From Phymorhynchus buccinoides (taxonomy: Eukaryota; Mollusca; Gastropoda; Neogastropoda; Raphitomidae): 64,000 bases of DNA. The DNA lies in NCBI GenBank assembly GCA_017654935.2, contig CM065690.1:2892391-2956390 (forward strand). Direction: 5' to 3'. Shown piece after piece: positions 47,103-58,498 of the stretch; the stretch's first letter is position 1, and every line of letters starts with the position of its first letter. A program made the position numbers and the translations under genes. The notes under the pieces are model-generated. The model was not told where the DNA came from and did not search any database. It saw only the letters and a program-made list of their open reading frames with translations.

Positions 47103-47890
47103 CACACACACACACACACACCACACGCACGCACGCACTGCACGCACATATACCCACACGTGAATAAACGCATACACGCCACGGAAAAAACATAGTCACA
47201 CACACAGACAACAGACACACACATAGACACACACACATACACACACACCACACGCACGCACCGCGCGCGCGCGGCTCACGCACAGCACGCACACGCACAC
47301 GCCCCCACGCACACACGCACCACACACACACCACACACACACCACACATCTACAGAAACACAACACACACACACACACACACACGTTGTGTGTATTTGCC
47401 TAAGTCCAGTTGCTGCTTCTATAAATGTTGTTTCTAGGAATGTTTGCATTTTGAATTTTATAATATTTTAATTCTGGGTTTTATTGTTTTAACTTCGTCT
47501 AATTTAGCACGCCACGCACCATCTTACCCAACACTTGATAATTAAACGCATACACGCACGGGAAACACATAGGTCAAACACACACGACACACAGGACACA
47601 ACCATAGACACACACCACATACACATCAACACACGCACGCACACGCGCGCCGCGCTCACGCACGCACGCACACGCACGCACACGCACACGCACACACGCA
47701 CACGCACACACAACAACACAACACACACACACACCACACACACACACACAAACACACACACGTGTGTGTATTTGCTAGTCCAGTGGCTCCGCTTCTAATA
47801 ATTGTTGTTTCTAAGGAATGTTTGCATTTTGATTTTTATAAATTTAATTCTGGACGTTTTTGGTTTAACTTCGTTCTAATTTAGCACTCT
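47060..47890. repeat. Two-copy tandem duplication with (CA)n, period about 375 bp
   Basis: Copy A (about 47158-47505) and copy B (about 47537-47885) share: AATAAACGCATACACGC, a CA/CG tract, GTGTGTATTTGC, CCAGTTGCTGCTTCTA-type sequence, TTGTTTCTAGGAATGTTTGC, ATTTTGA, TTTAATTCTGG and TTTAACTTCGTCTAATTTAG, then CAC. Differences are mostly single-base indels. Confidence 0.9.
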
Positions 47891-48427
47891 CCCCTAATGT
47901 TATTCTTGCAAATATGCACTTAAGTTAATAACGCACGCAGACACACATGCACCATCATGCATGCGCGCCACACCCAACAAACTCCTCCCCCCGCCCCCCC
48001 AACAACAAACAACACACACGCACACATGCCGCCCGACCCCACCCCCACCCCATCCCACACTCACAACGCATTGCTTCGTCATCGACCTCACGACAGTCTA
48101 GGGTAAAGTTCAGAGGTCCGGGTGGAAAACCACCATCCAGGCCACCACAAGAAGAGGACGCTGATTGACATAGCAAGACCGTATGATGGAAACCCTTGTT
48201 GTTCCGAAGAGACTGTAAGAGAGAGAGGAAATACGAAGACCAGTACGACTTCTTCTTCCTTCTTCTTCGACACGCTCGGACAGTTTCTGGTCAATAATGA
48301 GCGCAAGATGCGTCATGCTGCCGTTATGCGCCTAACAGAAATAGTTAGGGCCCAGCATAGTTTCGATTTCGGCTGTAGGAGGAGGAAAGTCTGAAGCGTT
48401 TTCGTGAAAAAGGCAGGGACGGTATCA
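47891..48427. other. Spacer with no recognised gene
   Basis: CA- and C-rich start, then a mixed segment with TTCTTCTTCCTTCTTCTTCG (48250). Opposing frames only. Confidence 0.35.
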
Positions 48428-48500
48428 TGTGAGATAGCATGAGATAGCATTATGCTAACTTAGAAGCTCTTCCAAACTTCTATAAATCCTATAGGACATT
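48428..48500. mobile_element. Partial fold-back element truncated by the gap
   Basis: GAGATAGCATGAG, ATTATGCTAACTTAGAAGC, TCTTCC and TATAAATCCTATAGGAC follow the order of the left half of the element at 54076-54234 (GAGATAGTATGAG, ATTATGATATCTTAGAAG, TCCTTC, CCTATTAAA). The rest falls in the N run. Confidence 0.5.
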
Positions 48501-49000
48501 NNNNNNNNNNNNNNNNNNNNNNNNNNNNNNNNNNNNNNNNNNNNNNNNNNNNNNNNNNNNNNNNNNNNNNNNNNNNNNNNNNNNNNNNNNNNNNNNNNNN
48601 NNNNNNNNNNNNNNNNNNNNNNNNNNNNNNNNNNNNNNNNNNNNNNNNNNNNNNNNNNNNNNNNNNNNNNNNNNNNNNNNNNNNNNNNNNNNNNNNNNNN
48701 NNNNNNNNNNNNNNNNNNNNNNNNNNNNNNNNNNNNNNNNNNNNNNNNNNNNNNNNNNNNNNNNNNNNNNNNNNNNNNNNNNNNNNNNNNNNNNNNNNNN
48801 NNNNNNNNNNNNNNNNNNNNNNNNNNNNNNNNNNNNNNNNNNNNNNNNNNNNNNNNNNNNNNNNNNNNNNNNNNNNNNNNNNNNNNNNNNNNNNNNNNNN
48901 NNNNNNNNNNNNNNNNNNNNNNNNNNNNNNNNNNNNNNNNNNNNNNNNNNNNNNNNNNNNNNNNNNNNNNNNNNNNNNNNNNNNNNNNNNNNNNNNNNNN
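48501..49000. other. Assembly gap of exactly 500 N
   Basis: Placeholder gap. It separates sequence with many microsatellite slips (left) from sequence with mostly clean dinucleotide arrays (right), so the two sides may come from different contigs or consensus quality. Confidence 1.
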
Positions 49001-49006
49001 ACATAA

Positions 49007-49030
49007 CAGGCCCCACTTCCAGCAACAAGC
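49007..49030. repeat. Fragment of a dispersed repeat shared with 60191-60214
   Basis: CAGGCCCCACTTCCAGCAAC followed by AAGC is identical at 60191-60214. The remainder of this copy lies in the gap or has diverged; a G-rich stretch follows in both places. Confidence 0.7.
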
Positions 49031-49088
49031 GGGGGAGGGGGAATCTAATTTTAGTGGTCAATTTGCGCAGGCTCAGATGGAGATCTGA

Positions 49089-49394
49089 TCAGCGCTGATG
49101 TAAATGCACTGATAGAGCCTGTATGATGTATCGACGGTGTCCTAGCTTAACTTGTATTAATTTCTTTTCCATTTTAAAACCTCCCTTGTTAACATGAGCA
49201 GAGAAACGCACAGCCTTCATTCCCATTCTAATATATTCCTGTTCTGTTAAAAACCTGGAAGTACAAAAGAAACAGCTCTGACATCTAGTACTAGTAGGTG
49301 ATATAACTGATTCTTCCCACACCGGGATTGCTTCCGGCATTAAGAGCTGGCTTTGCTCCTCAATGGGTGATTTGTTTTTCTTATCATGATTCAT
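49089..49394 (-). CDS. Possible small ORF or exon of unknown function
   Basis: A 101-codon minus frame (begins MNHDKKNKSPIEEQSQ, ends SVHLHQR then stop) with ordinary composition, free of low-complexity sequence. Contains C-x2-C-x2-C (CQSCFFC) near residue 38-44. A possible AG acceptor (CTTCCAG) lies inside near 49257, so it may instead be a 3' terminal exon. It lies 3' of the candidate exon at 49915-50029 on the same strand. No family recognised. Confidence 0.25.
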   Translation of the reverse strand: MNHDKKNKSPIEEQSQLLMPEAIPVWEESVISPTSTRCQSCFFCTSRFLTEQEYIRMGMKAVRFSAHVNKGGFKMEKKLIQVKLGHRRYIIQALSVHLHQR

Positions 49395-49914
49395 AACGGT
49401 TCTGTATGTACGTACAGTAAAAATTGCTTAATCAAAATTGAAGGGACTGAAATTTTATTTTGAGATAGCCAATATTTTTTATCCGTATTTGAGTTATTAG
49501 TTATCAACTGTATACATGTATGCCAGTCAGTTGCTTCCAACTATGACTGCCAGATAGGAGAGGCAGCAGATGCTATTCTGGTGGGCTGGGCTACAATTTC
49601 GCCTTATAGTCTGTAAAATATGGTGCCCCTAGTCTTCCTCAAGAAACTAAACTGCATCACTATTAACCATTACTGTACAACATTATCTGTTGTACAGCTC
49701 TCATGTTACTGTTGGCCCAGGAGCGAGGGGGGGAGGGCTGCTACAAGCTAAATGTCAAACAATGACAAGCTATTTGAGGCAATGGCTCTATCCCTTCATT
49801 AATTGGTTTTCTGTACACTGAAGTTACGTAACAGATTAATTCCTTCATAAAATTAGGATGGGTTGGTGTTCACCCATAAGTTTTTTGACATAGAGTTAAA
49901 TAGGGCCTACCTAC

Positions 49915-50029
49915 CAGCCAAAACATTATTTTTTGCAATAGCTTTCAACCCAGCCAGTGCTTCCTCTAGACCATGGCATCTTGAGTACTTGTCCCAGCCT
50001 CATGGACTTGGCGTTGAAGCTCCTCGAAA
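49915..50029 (-). CDS. Candidate internal exon with one frame break
   Basis: On the minus strand a pyrimidine-rich acceptor (TTTTCCCCCCACAG) precedes FEELQRQVHEAGTSTQDAM and a good donor (GTAGGT) follows. After AMV the frame hits TAG, but shifting by one base gives EEALAGLKAIAKNNVLAG up to the donor. Both halves have coiled-coil-like composition, so I infer one exon of 115 bp with a one-base deletion, real or error. No product recognised. Confidence 0.35.
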
Positions 50030-50114
50030 CTGTGGGGGGAAAATAGAGGGTAAATCAAATGATCAATTTGAACATATTTTTTGTGATGTGTTCTTTCAGA
50101 ATGGTTGCATGTTA

Positions 50115-50123
<9 letters not shown>

Positions 50124-50171
<48 letters not shown>
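50124..50171. repeat. Pure (GT)n microsatellite
   Basis: About 48 bp of uninterrupted GT. An unrelated CA run is at 50223-50240. Confidence 0.95.
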
Positions 50172-50174
<3 letters not shown>

Positions 50175-51236
50175 AGGGGGGAGGGCGGTATGTTTTGGGG
50201 GTTTTATGGGCCATGCGTGTGCATGCACACACACACACAATGCTATTAGCCGTTTTATCGAAGCCGGTTTGCAAGAGTGAATGCGCTTGTTTATCTCTAG
50301 CGCGCGGAGTCGCGAAAAGTGATCTACTCACTTCCGAGCCGATGGGGCTGAATGTTTGCCTGACGACAAGTAATGGGCAAGGAACAACCAAAGATGTGCG
50401 TGCAGCTTGCAGATTTCGCATTGAATCTCTGACACACAATTTTCTCACTGATTTTTTTAAATTAATCAGCTCTACTTTTACACAACACTGTGTGTTTCTC
50501 ATCACAGATCACAATCTTATTTGTTTGGCTCAGTTGTGATTATTTATTCGATCACAAACCCTGCAACTGAGCAAACTCATACTGTCTTGCACGGAAAAGC
50601 CACAGAACATAACTTTTTTCATTGGCTTAGGCGGTTCCTTTTCTATTATGTTTCATAATTTTAATTTTTTTTAAATAATTTGTATGATTCAATCTCATTC
50701 CCAGTATGTTGCACTACCAATTATGTCAATTATTCACTGATTCTCATGTTCCCTCCCATGTGCCTGTAATCTTTAGGACTGCAGGATGTAAAGGAGAAAT
50801 TTGCTATTCACGCTTTAAAAAAAAAAGGTTTATTTTGGATTTTCAAAGGGTATACAAACAGCAAGTTTGTAACAAGAAAGTGTACTGCATACTGATATTT
50901 CTCCTGGGGCGTTGAAATGGTGTGCAAATTATGAAATGTGTAGTAAGAAAATGTACTTTACTTCCACCCCTCTCCCAGTGCTTGAAATAAGAAAGTGTGC
51001 ATAAGCCATCACCCCAACAACCTGGGATAGTGCACCCAGTACTCAGAAGTGAAATAGTACACGCTAAGACATTGTTTGGCCTGCGCTAGATCTATTTATT
51101 TAAAAACAAATAATAACAAAATAAATAATAAATAATGTTTTAAAAGAACTTAAATCAGTTTTAAAGCCCAAAACAAGTCACTCTTTCCATTACAACACAA
51201 CTGTTGTAAGTAGGCCTACAACATAAAATTAAATTA

Positions 51237-51402
51237 CATGGTTATGGAATCCACAACAATTTACTTAAATGGATAGAAGACTTTTCATTTAACAGAACTC
51301 AGTATTGTAATAGTAAAGATGTGAAATCAGTCTGTAGGCTGCACATGTTAGCAGTAGTGTTCCTCAAGGTAGTATTCTAGGTCCTTTTTTTTAAACTTAT
51401 TT
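51237..51402 (+). pseudogene. Reverse transcriptase fragment of a non-LTR element
   Basis: Plus strand reads HGYGIHNNLLKWIEDFSFNR then TQYC, and 40 codons further, in another frame, SSVPQGSILGPFF (51355-51393). This is the motif order YGI...LLxWIxDFLxNRTQ...SGVPQGSILGPxLF of non-LTR reverse transcriptases. It is cut off just after this motif by the duplicated CA-bearing segment. Confidence 0.8.
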
Positions 51403-51456
51403 TATGGATGCCTAGAGAGAGAGAAAAATAGAGATTTTACGCCTTCTGAAACAATG

Positions 51457-51600
51457 GATGCCTAGGTGTCTGTCACTGTTTTACAGCTTCTATCACCTAC
51501 CACCACTGAAAACAAATTTCAGTCCAGCCCTGTAGTTCTAAGTAGAATAGCAGTAGCTTTATCTGCTATGTGAAAGTCATAGTCAGCTGACTCAGTCAGT

Positions 51601-51671
<71 letters not shown>

Positions 51672-51901
51672 TGACACACACACACGATACATTGTTTGTC
51701 TTTTTTTTTATATATAGATGCCTAGGTGTCGGTCACTGCTTCACAGCTTCTATCACCTACCACCAATGAAAACAAATTTCAGTCCAGCCCTGTAGAAGTA
51801 GAATAGCAGTCGCTTTATCTGCTATGAAAAAGTTATAGTCAGACACAACTGACTCAGTCAGTGACACACACACACACACACATGATAAATTGTTTGTCTT
51901 T
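51457..51901. repeat. Direct duplication with (CA)n, period 260 bp
   Basis: Copy A (51457-51702) and copy B (51717-51901) share GATGCCTAGGTGTC, GGTCACTG, TCTATCACCTACCACC, AATGAAAACAAATTTCAGTC, CAGCCCTGTAG, TAGAATAGCAGT, TTTATCTGCTATG, GACTCAGTCAGTGACAC, a CA run and ATTGTTTGTCTTT. The CA run is about 66 bp in A and about 20 bp in B. Confidence 0.9.
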
Positions 51902-52143
51902 ACAATATACGACTGTATACCCTCTCGACCTTCACGCGCCTCTGTGTGTGTGTGTGCGTGTGCGTGTGCGTGTGTGTGTGTACGTGCGTGCATGCGTGTG
52001 TGTGTGTGTGTGTGAGTTGTGTTGTGTGTGTATGTGAGTTGTGGTGTGTGTGTGTGAGTGAGTTGGTGACCCAGTATTTCTCACCACCACTATCAAGCAC
52101 ATTTTTGTCGCTTTTTTAAAAACTTTTATCTGGAAGGACCAAC

Positions 52144-52811
52144 GTCCTAGTCGTGGATTTTAAAAAGGCCTTTGATAAGATTTATCACTATCTCCTTATG
52201 AATAATTTCGCCACTATGGGATCAGAAGTTCAGTCAATAGATTAATTGAGAGCTTCCTTGCAGGCAGGCAGGAAAAAATAGTTGTTGATTGAGCTGCATC
52301 CGAAGCTATCCCTGTAGAATCAGGAGTCCCCCAAGGATCTGTGCTTGGGCCGACCCTTTTCCTGTTGGCATCAATGGTCTTTCGAGGCAACTATCTTCCA
52401 ACTTCCTTTCTCTTTGTGGACGACTCTGTCACCGAGCTGTGGACCCTCCCAGAGACCTCAATGATCTCCAACCAGACCTAAATGAATTAGCTGGGAAAAC
52501 AAATGGATGTCCTTCCATCCCGACAAATGCAAGAGCCTCCATGTGATCAGGAAGAAAAATCCCCTGATAAAGAACTACCAACTATATGGCCAGGACCTGG
52601 ATTGGATAGAGATGAAAATAAATGTCTGGGCTTTACAATATCACAAGACCTTAGATGGGACACCCACATCTCAAATGTGTGCAGCAAAGTCAGTAAGACC
52701 CTTGGCTTCCTCCATCGCAACTTAAAAGTAGAGTTAGTCAACATCAAGGAATTTGCATATAAGGCAAGTAGTAAAAGGCTTATAATTATGTCACTGGTTA
52801 ACCCATCCTAG
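52144..52811 (+). pseudogene. Decayed non-LTR reverse transcriptase
   Basis: In order on the plus strand but in changing frames: motif A VVDFKKAFDKI (52150-52182), SGVPQGSVLGP (52320-52352), FVDDS (about 52421; usual FADDS), MSFHPDKCKSLHVIRKKNP (52507 on), CLGFTISQDLRWDTHISN (52623 on) and SKVSKTLGFLHRNLK. At least four frame changes and several stops. Second catalytic Asp pair retained as VDD. Similar in style to the copy at 5674-7474 but clearly a different, older copy. Confidence 0.9.
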
Positions 52812-53515
52812 AAAGGTGCCTGTTATGCCATAGCATTGCCTCTTTAAACTGATGTAAAACTATATATATATATCTCTCTGTACATGTGTGCGTGTGTGTG
52901 TGTCTGTGCGAGCCCCTTCCCCCATCCGCCCCACTTTACTCCCACCCTTCTAGTTCTACCCATTCCCAAATCATAGTGAAAATCCTTCATCCACGACCCA
53001 CCTACCCTCTAGTAGAATCCCCCGTTTGCTTGCATGCCCCCTTTCCCCTCAACCATATCAAAATTCAAACTCAGATTATTTTATTTGTTGTAAAACCATC
53101 AAAGAAATTATGGAACAAACCAAAGCATACGGCGCTCTCGCCACACCGTAATTATTTACACAGATGTGGTAAACAGTAAACACATTATCGTCATAGGCCT
53201 ACCATGAAAAGAAACAAAACAAAAAGCGCAGGGTAAAGATGGTGACAAAGTAAATGTTATTGAAGCAAATAAGGAGTAGTAAAACTCGCGTAATCATGTG
53301 TAGGGACAGCAAAACATTCATGTTCGTATCAACATAGCGATTTATCGTCAGAAGTGGCGTCTGCGACGCAAACAGAAACAGGAAAGTCGATCTACTCACG
53401 GATTCTATATTTAGGGGATGATCAACACGCTTCTCCAACCATGCAACTCCCGTTGCGCATGTGCGGAGCTCAGAGGTGCATTACCAACATCCGGTATTGA
53501 GAAACGTTGTAGGCC
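52812..53515. other. Spacer
   Basis: No gene recognised; short TA and GT runs at 52861-52905, and opposing short frames. Confidence 0.35.
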
Positions 53516-53527
53516 TATGGCTACGCT

Positions 53528-53540
53528 CGTGTGTGTGTGA

Positions 53541-53611
<71 letters not shown>

Positions 53612-53671
53612 AGAGATTGAGGAGAGAGAGAGGAGAGAGGGAGTGTATGCATCTGTTTGAGAGAAAGTCAG

Positions 53672-53702
<31 letters not shown>

Positions 53703-53793
53703 TTACCAGAGAGAGAGAGAGAGGAGAGAGATTAGCAGAGAAGAGAGAGTCTGTGTGAGCATGGCATGTGTTTTAGAAAGCGTGTGTGCGTGC

Positions 53794-53842
<49 letters not shown>
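53528..53842. repeat. Compound (GT)n(GA)n(GT)n microsatellite
   Basis: GT run, GA tract with GGAGAG interruptions (53566-53745), then GT run. More GT follows at 53967-54000 and a G run at 54027-54038. Confidence 0.95.
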
Positions 53843-53964
53843 GTGGCTTAAGAGTTTAGATATGATTCTGACTGATAATAATAGAAAATCTGAATCTTCA
53901 TAAAGTCTGTTGTCTGGGTGATCATGAACAGCTGACAAGTTCATCTTTTGTTCTACAATCCATG

Positions 53965-54003
<39 letters not shown>

Positions 54004-54075
54004 TACAGCTACATGTGTGTGTGTGTGGGGGGGGGGGGCACTTCTCAGTAAATAGTGTTTGGCAGTGACCATACA

Positions 54076-54234
54076 GGGCCTATATTCCCATTGAGATAGT
54101 ATGAGGGGGACTTTTTTTAATATTATGATATCTTAGAAGTCCTTCTAAAGTCCTATTAAATTCCACTATTTTAGAAGGACTTCCACTATATCATAATGAT
54201 AAGTGTCATGCCATCTCACTGTGGATACAGGCCC
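54076..54234. mobile_element. Fold-back MITE-like element, 159 bp
   Basis: Ends GGGCCTATATTCCCATTGAG and the inverted GTGGATACAGGCCC pair, then ATGATATCTTAGAAGTCC, TTCTAAA against TTTTAGAAGGACTTCC, ACTATATCATAAT. A loop of about ten bases sits near 54160. A partial relative lies at 48428-48500, which supports mobility. Confidence 0.85.
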
Positions 54235-54414
54235 AGGTCAGTAACCTCTAAATAATAAGAAAGACAAGTGCTCATCTGGGAAACTGAAACAGTAAGCTTG
54301 AACATTTGTTTAGTGGAGACACCTTGCCCAGGGGACATCCCCACTCTGGGGACCTTGAGAATTTAGGACTAGTGGCATAGAGGAACATCCCTAAAGGATG
54401 CTGTACATTGCAGT

Positions 54415-55475
54415 GCACATGCCTCCCAGTTTGAAACAATGAAAACCATAGCATATAGCATATAATAGCACAGACACTGCATGATTCACATGCCTCCCAG
54501 TTTGAAACAATGAAAGTCATAGCATAGCATAGCACTGACACTGTAGGCTTCACATGCCTCCCAGTTTGAAACAATGAAAGCCATAGCATAGCATAGCACT
54601 GACACTGTAGGCTTCACATGCCTCCCAGTTTGAAACAATGAAAGCCATAGCATAGCATAGCACTGACACTGTAGGCTTCACATGCCTCCCAGTTTGAAAC
54701 AATGAAAGCCATAGCATATAGCATATAATAGCACTGACACTGTATGATTCACATGCCTCCCAGTTTGAAACAATGAAAACCATAGCATATAGCATATAAT
54801 AGCACTGACACTGTAGGATTCACATGCCTCCCAGTTTGAAACAATGAAAGGCATAGCATAGCATAGCACTGTAGGATCCACATGACTCCCAGTTTGAAGT
54901 AATAAAAGACATATCATCATAGCATAGCACTGACACTGTAAGATTCACATGCCTCCCAGTTTGAAACAATGAAAGCCATAGCATATAGCATATAATAGCA
55001 CTGACACTGTAGGATTCACATGCCTCCCAGTTTGAAACAATGAAAGGCATAGCATAGCATAGCACTGTAGGATCCACATGACTCCCAGTTTGAAGTAATA
55101 AAAGACATATCATATCATAGCATAGCACTGACACTGTAGGATTCACATGCCTCCCAGTTTGAAACAATGAAAGCCATAGCATATAGCATAGCATAGCACT
55201 GACACTGTATGATTCACATGCCTCCCAGTTTGAAACAATGAAAGTCATAGCATATAGCATATAATAGCACTGACACTGTAGGATTCACATGCCTCACAGT
55301 TTGAAGCAATGAAAGGCATAGCATAGCATAGCACTGTAGGATCCACATGACTCCCAGTTTGAAGTAATAAAAGACATATCATATCATAGCATAGCACTGA
55401 CACTGTAAGATTCACATGCCTCCCAGTTTGAAACAATGAAAGTCATAGCATAGCACTGGTACTGTAGGATTCACA
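54415..55475. repeat. 64/72-bp minisatellite with higher-order structure, about 15 units
   Basis: Core CACATGCCTCCCAGTTTGAA, ACAATGAAAG, then CATAGCATA-type pentamer repeats of variable number, ending CACTGACACTGTAGGATT. Early units (54489-54690) are nearly identical 64-mers. Later an alternating pair, one ending ACTGTAGGATC and one with ACATGACTCCCAGTTTGAAG plus TAATAAAAGACATATCAT, recurs three times (about 54830, 55017, 55285). Overlapping minus frames of 80-146 codons are repeat artefacts. Confidence 0.95.
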
Positions 55476-55941
55476 GCCTTTTGCCTGCTATGTAGTTTCT
55501 CATTTGTTTTCATTCAATGTTTTAAGTATTTAGGGTGGTGCATCTGATGATAAGCCATAGCCATATTTGTGAAGTTGTTGAGTGTCTCTGATGTTACTAT
55601 GGTGCTGGTATAATTCACAAAAGACTAAATTGCAATGATTTGTCATTAGTGAAGAAAGTACTGTCTTATTTATACAGATCTTTCTCACACTCCCAAAACT
55701 ATTGCCCAAACTGCAGGCTAACAGAAAATCTGTTTGACAAGGCCTATAGTTATGAGCAGTACCATATGTTTCTGACTATTATAAAGCCCACCCCCAAATG
55801 TTAACACAAAATTAAGCTTTTGTTCTTATTTTTCATTAATAGTCTCATTATATAAGGTGCAGGAGTCTCAGTGTGGGGAAACAGTATTACCTAATAGTGC
55901 GAGAAATATGACGACGGTTACATTAAAACTCCCTCTCCCTG

Positions 55942-55947
55942 TCTGCC

Positions 55948-56035
<88 letters not shown>

Positions 56036-56037
56036 CT

Positions 56038-56120
<83 letters not shown>
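55942..56120. repeat. Compound (CTGT)n(CT)n(CA)n microsatellite
   Basis: Clean CTGT tetramers, then CT, then about 80 bp of CA. No interruptions beyond the joins. Confidence 0.97.
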
Positions 56121-56122
<2 letters not shown>

Positions 56123-56651
56123 CAACATCAACATCATCATTTCAACACATTTATTCAAGAATTATATCAACTGATAGAACGAACAATATGATCCACACAG
56201 ATTCTCTCTTAATGAAGATAAATTTATGCGAAACATCAGACATCTACACCAAACGAAAGCATATGATTATTTTAAAACATGACATTAAAAAAAAGAACAT
56301 GTAATTACTAAGAAATTAAATATGTCTATACTGATTACATTCAAGGCAATACTTAAGTATTGGCCCAAACTGCCGGCTAGTCACAGTGATGTACCGAGGA
56401 TCGAAAAGTAGGACAAACTATCCTAGGACAAGATAAATCAATAGGACAATATCCTGAAATCAATAATGCAAAGCATGCCAGTGTTAAAAACTTAATCAGA
56501 CATAAATTTGTACTGAAAAGGGAGAACACAATAGGACATTTTCAATTTTAATAGGTCATTGGCCTATGACCGGGGCCTCGGGACATCACTGAACTATCCT
56601 AGTTTTTTAAAAAATAAGATTTTATAGAACCCCAACACCACTGATGTGGCT

Positions 56652-56697
56652 GTAAACACACACACACACACACACGCACACACACACACACACACAC
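56652..56697. repeat. (CA)n microsatellite
   Basis: CA array with one CG interruption. Confidence 0.9.
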
Positions 56698-57108
56698 TTG
56701 GGAGTTGGAACTGCTCAGCATGGTTTGATGGAATTTGTTGATGGCCTTTTCCCCTGCAGCACACTAGAACATTGCCCCTTTCCCCAGGCAGGCAGCATTT
56801 TTCCCTGTAAAACAATCATAAGCAAATTTTGACCAATTGGTCTCAATTGTGCATCTATTGATCTACCCCCTCCCCTCCCCACAATAAATATAGATTTTAA
56901 AAAATACACAAACTAAATTAAAAAGAAAAGGTTCAGGAAACCTGTCAAACTCAAAGCCTAACAATTTTCTAGAAATGTAATGTCACTTGTAAACTGAATA
57001 CCACTTGAACTGTTGCAGCCATTGTAAAGTTTATTACAAGACTGAAAAATATAAAAAATCCAAGCATCATATCTCTTGAATTCAATTCCTCGGTTGAAGT
57101 CCAGAGGT

Positions 57109-57158
<50 letters not shown>
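57109..57158. repeat. (CA)n microsatellite
   Basis: Uninterrupted CA array of about 50 bp. Confidence 0.95.
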
Positions 57159-57160
<2 letters not shown>

Positions 57161-57331
57161 ATAAAATAACCAAAACATAATTCAACTGATTTGCCTACTA
57201 GCCTACCCTATTTTGTGAGCACATGAAATAGAACTTTTTTTAAATTTCAAAGGATGTATTTTACTTCACATCTTTTAAGTAGTCTCATATATGCTGAGCC
57301 AACCACCACCATCAAATCCAATGTCACTTAC

Positions 57332-57405
57332 TGTTCACATCCTGGTTAACTTGGCAATCCTCTTCTGACATGTACTTGTCTGACAGCAGGCAGTACAGGC
57401 TTCAG
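57332..57405 (-). CDS. Candidate exon (74 bp) on minus strand
   Basis: Bounded on minus by an acceptor (TCAAAATTATAG) and a strong donor (GTAAGTGA). In one frame it reads EACTACCQTSTCQKRIAKLT then RM and a stop; in the frame continuous with the exons at 60822 and 58499 it reads LKPVLPAVRQVHVRRGLPS and a stop. Which frame, if any, is used cannot be decided. It may be the terminal coding exon of a small gene or part of a non-coding transcript. Confidence 0.3.
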
Positions 57406-57585
57406 CTATAATTTTGATGTGGAAAAAAAGAAAGTAAGCATTAAAGTAAGGCTGGGAAAGATGCCTGGCAGTTTGTATCCAAATTACCTAACTTCCTAAC
57501 AATCTTAACTAACAATTAACTGGTTTGCTGGTGTCAGTAAAATATAACCAACCACTTCTGATACACTGAAGTATCTGTTGGTGTA

Positions 57586-57633
57586 CCCCCCCCCCCCCCC
57601 CCCCCAACAAAAAAAACACAACAACACAACACA

Positions 57634-57724
<91 letters not shown>

Positions 57725-57787
57725 ACCACCACCACCACACACACACCACAACAACAACACACACACAACAACAACAACAACAATAAG
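57586..57787. repeat. Compound (C)n...(CA)n(TA)n(CA)n microsatellite
   Basis: C run (57586-57605), AACA repeats, CA, TA (57658-57680), CA, CCA and ACA repeats in sequence. Confidence 0.95.
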
Positions 57788-58099
57788 TGAATAACAACGT
57801 CAACAGAATAAACAATCAATGCATTAACTTTTTATCCCCCAAAAATGCATGTACACACATTTGTTTACAAATAATGCTTGGAATTGGAACTGAATTTAAT
57901 CCTAATGAAGATTTTTAACTTTCTCTCAACCTTAAAGTTTACTTCTCACTGTAATCGTTCAATGTAATGTAGACCCATGCAAGCTCTAAAACAAAACATG
58001 AATCATATCATATCATGGCACTATAGGCTTTTCAGCCTTTTGCCCTCTAGATTGGTTCTATTTGTTATTTATGTTGTATCGGCATTGCCGATCGAACTT

Positions 58100-58395
58100 A
58101 GGCAGTCGTGTTTTATTTATCATTTAAATTTACTGAATACACAATATTGAAAATATCGATCTAATGAGTTCTTGAATGCATTTAGTGAATGCATTTACTG
58201 CTGGAAGATTATTCCATGCGTTAGTAATACGGTTAGTGAAAAAGGTTTGTGCAAATTTAGTATTAAGTTTTTTTCAAGTTTAAAGTATGTCCGCTTCTTT
58301 CACTGAGTTAATTGTTTTGTTAGTAATCATAAAAACCACGGAAATGTATACTTCTATTAGATCACCTCTAAGCTTCTGTATTCTAAACTTGGTAG
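58100..58395 (-). pseudogene. C-terminal fragment of a non-LTR reverse transcriptase
   Basis: Minus strand reads PSLEYRSLRGDLIEVY (58346-58392), then after a frame break FAQTFFTNRITNAWNNLPAV then NAFTK. LPSLEYRRLRGDxIxVY...FFSNRIxNxWNxLP is the classic C-terminus of CR1/Jockey-type reverse transcriptases. Lies between two candidate exons on the same strand, i.e. in a putative intron. Confidence 0.85.
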
Positions 58396-58498
58396 TTTTA
58401 AGTACATGAAACTCAGCTTTGAAGTGCATACACACTGGTCACTTGAAACTTGTAATGTAATAATAGTCATGTGATTGTAGGCCTAGGCTTGTACTTAC

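Noticed and set aside
54272..55436. Overlapping minus frames of 80-146 codons with a repeated SNWEACESYS-type peptide
   Set aside because: They follow the 64/72-bp minisatellite, change frame from unit to unit and overlap one another.
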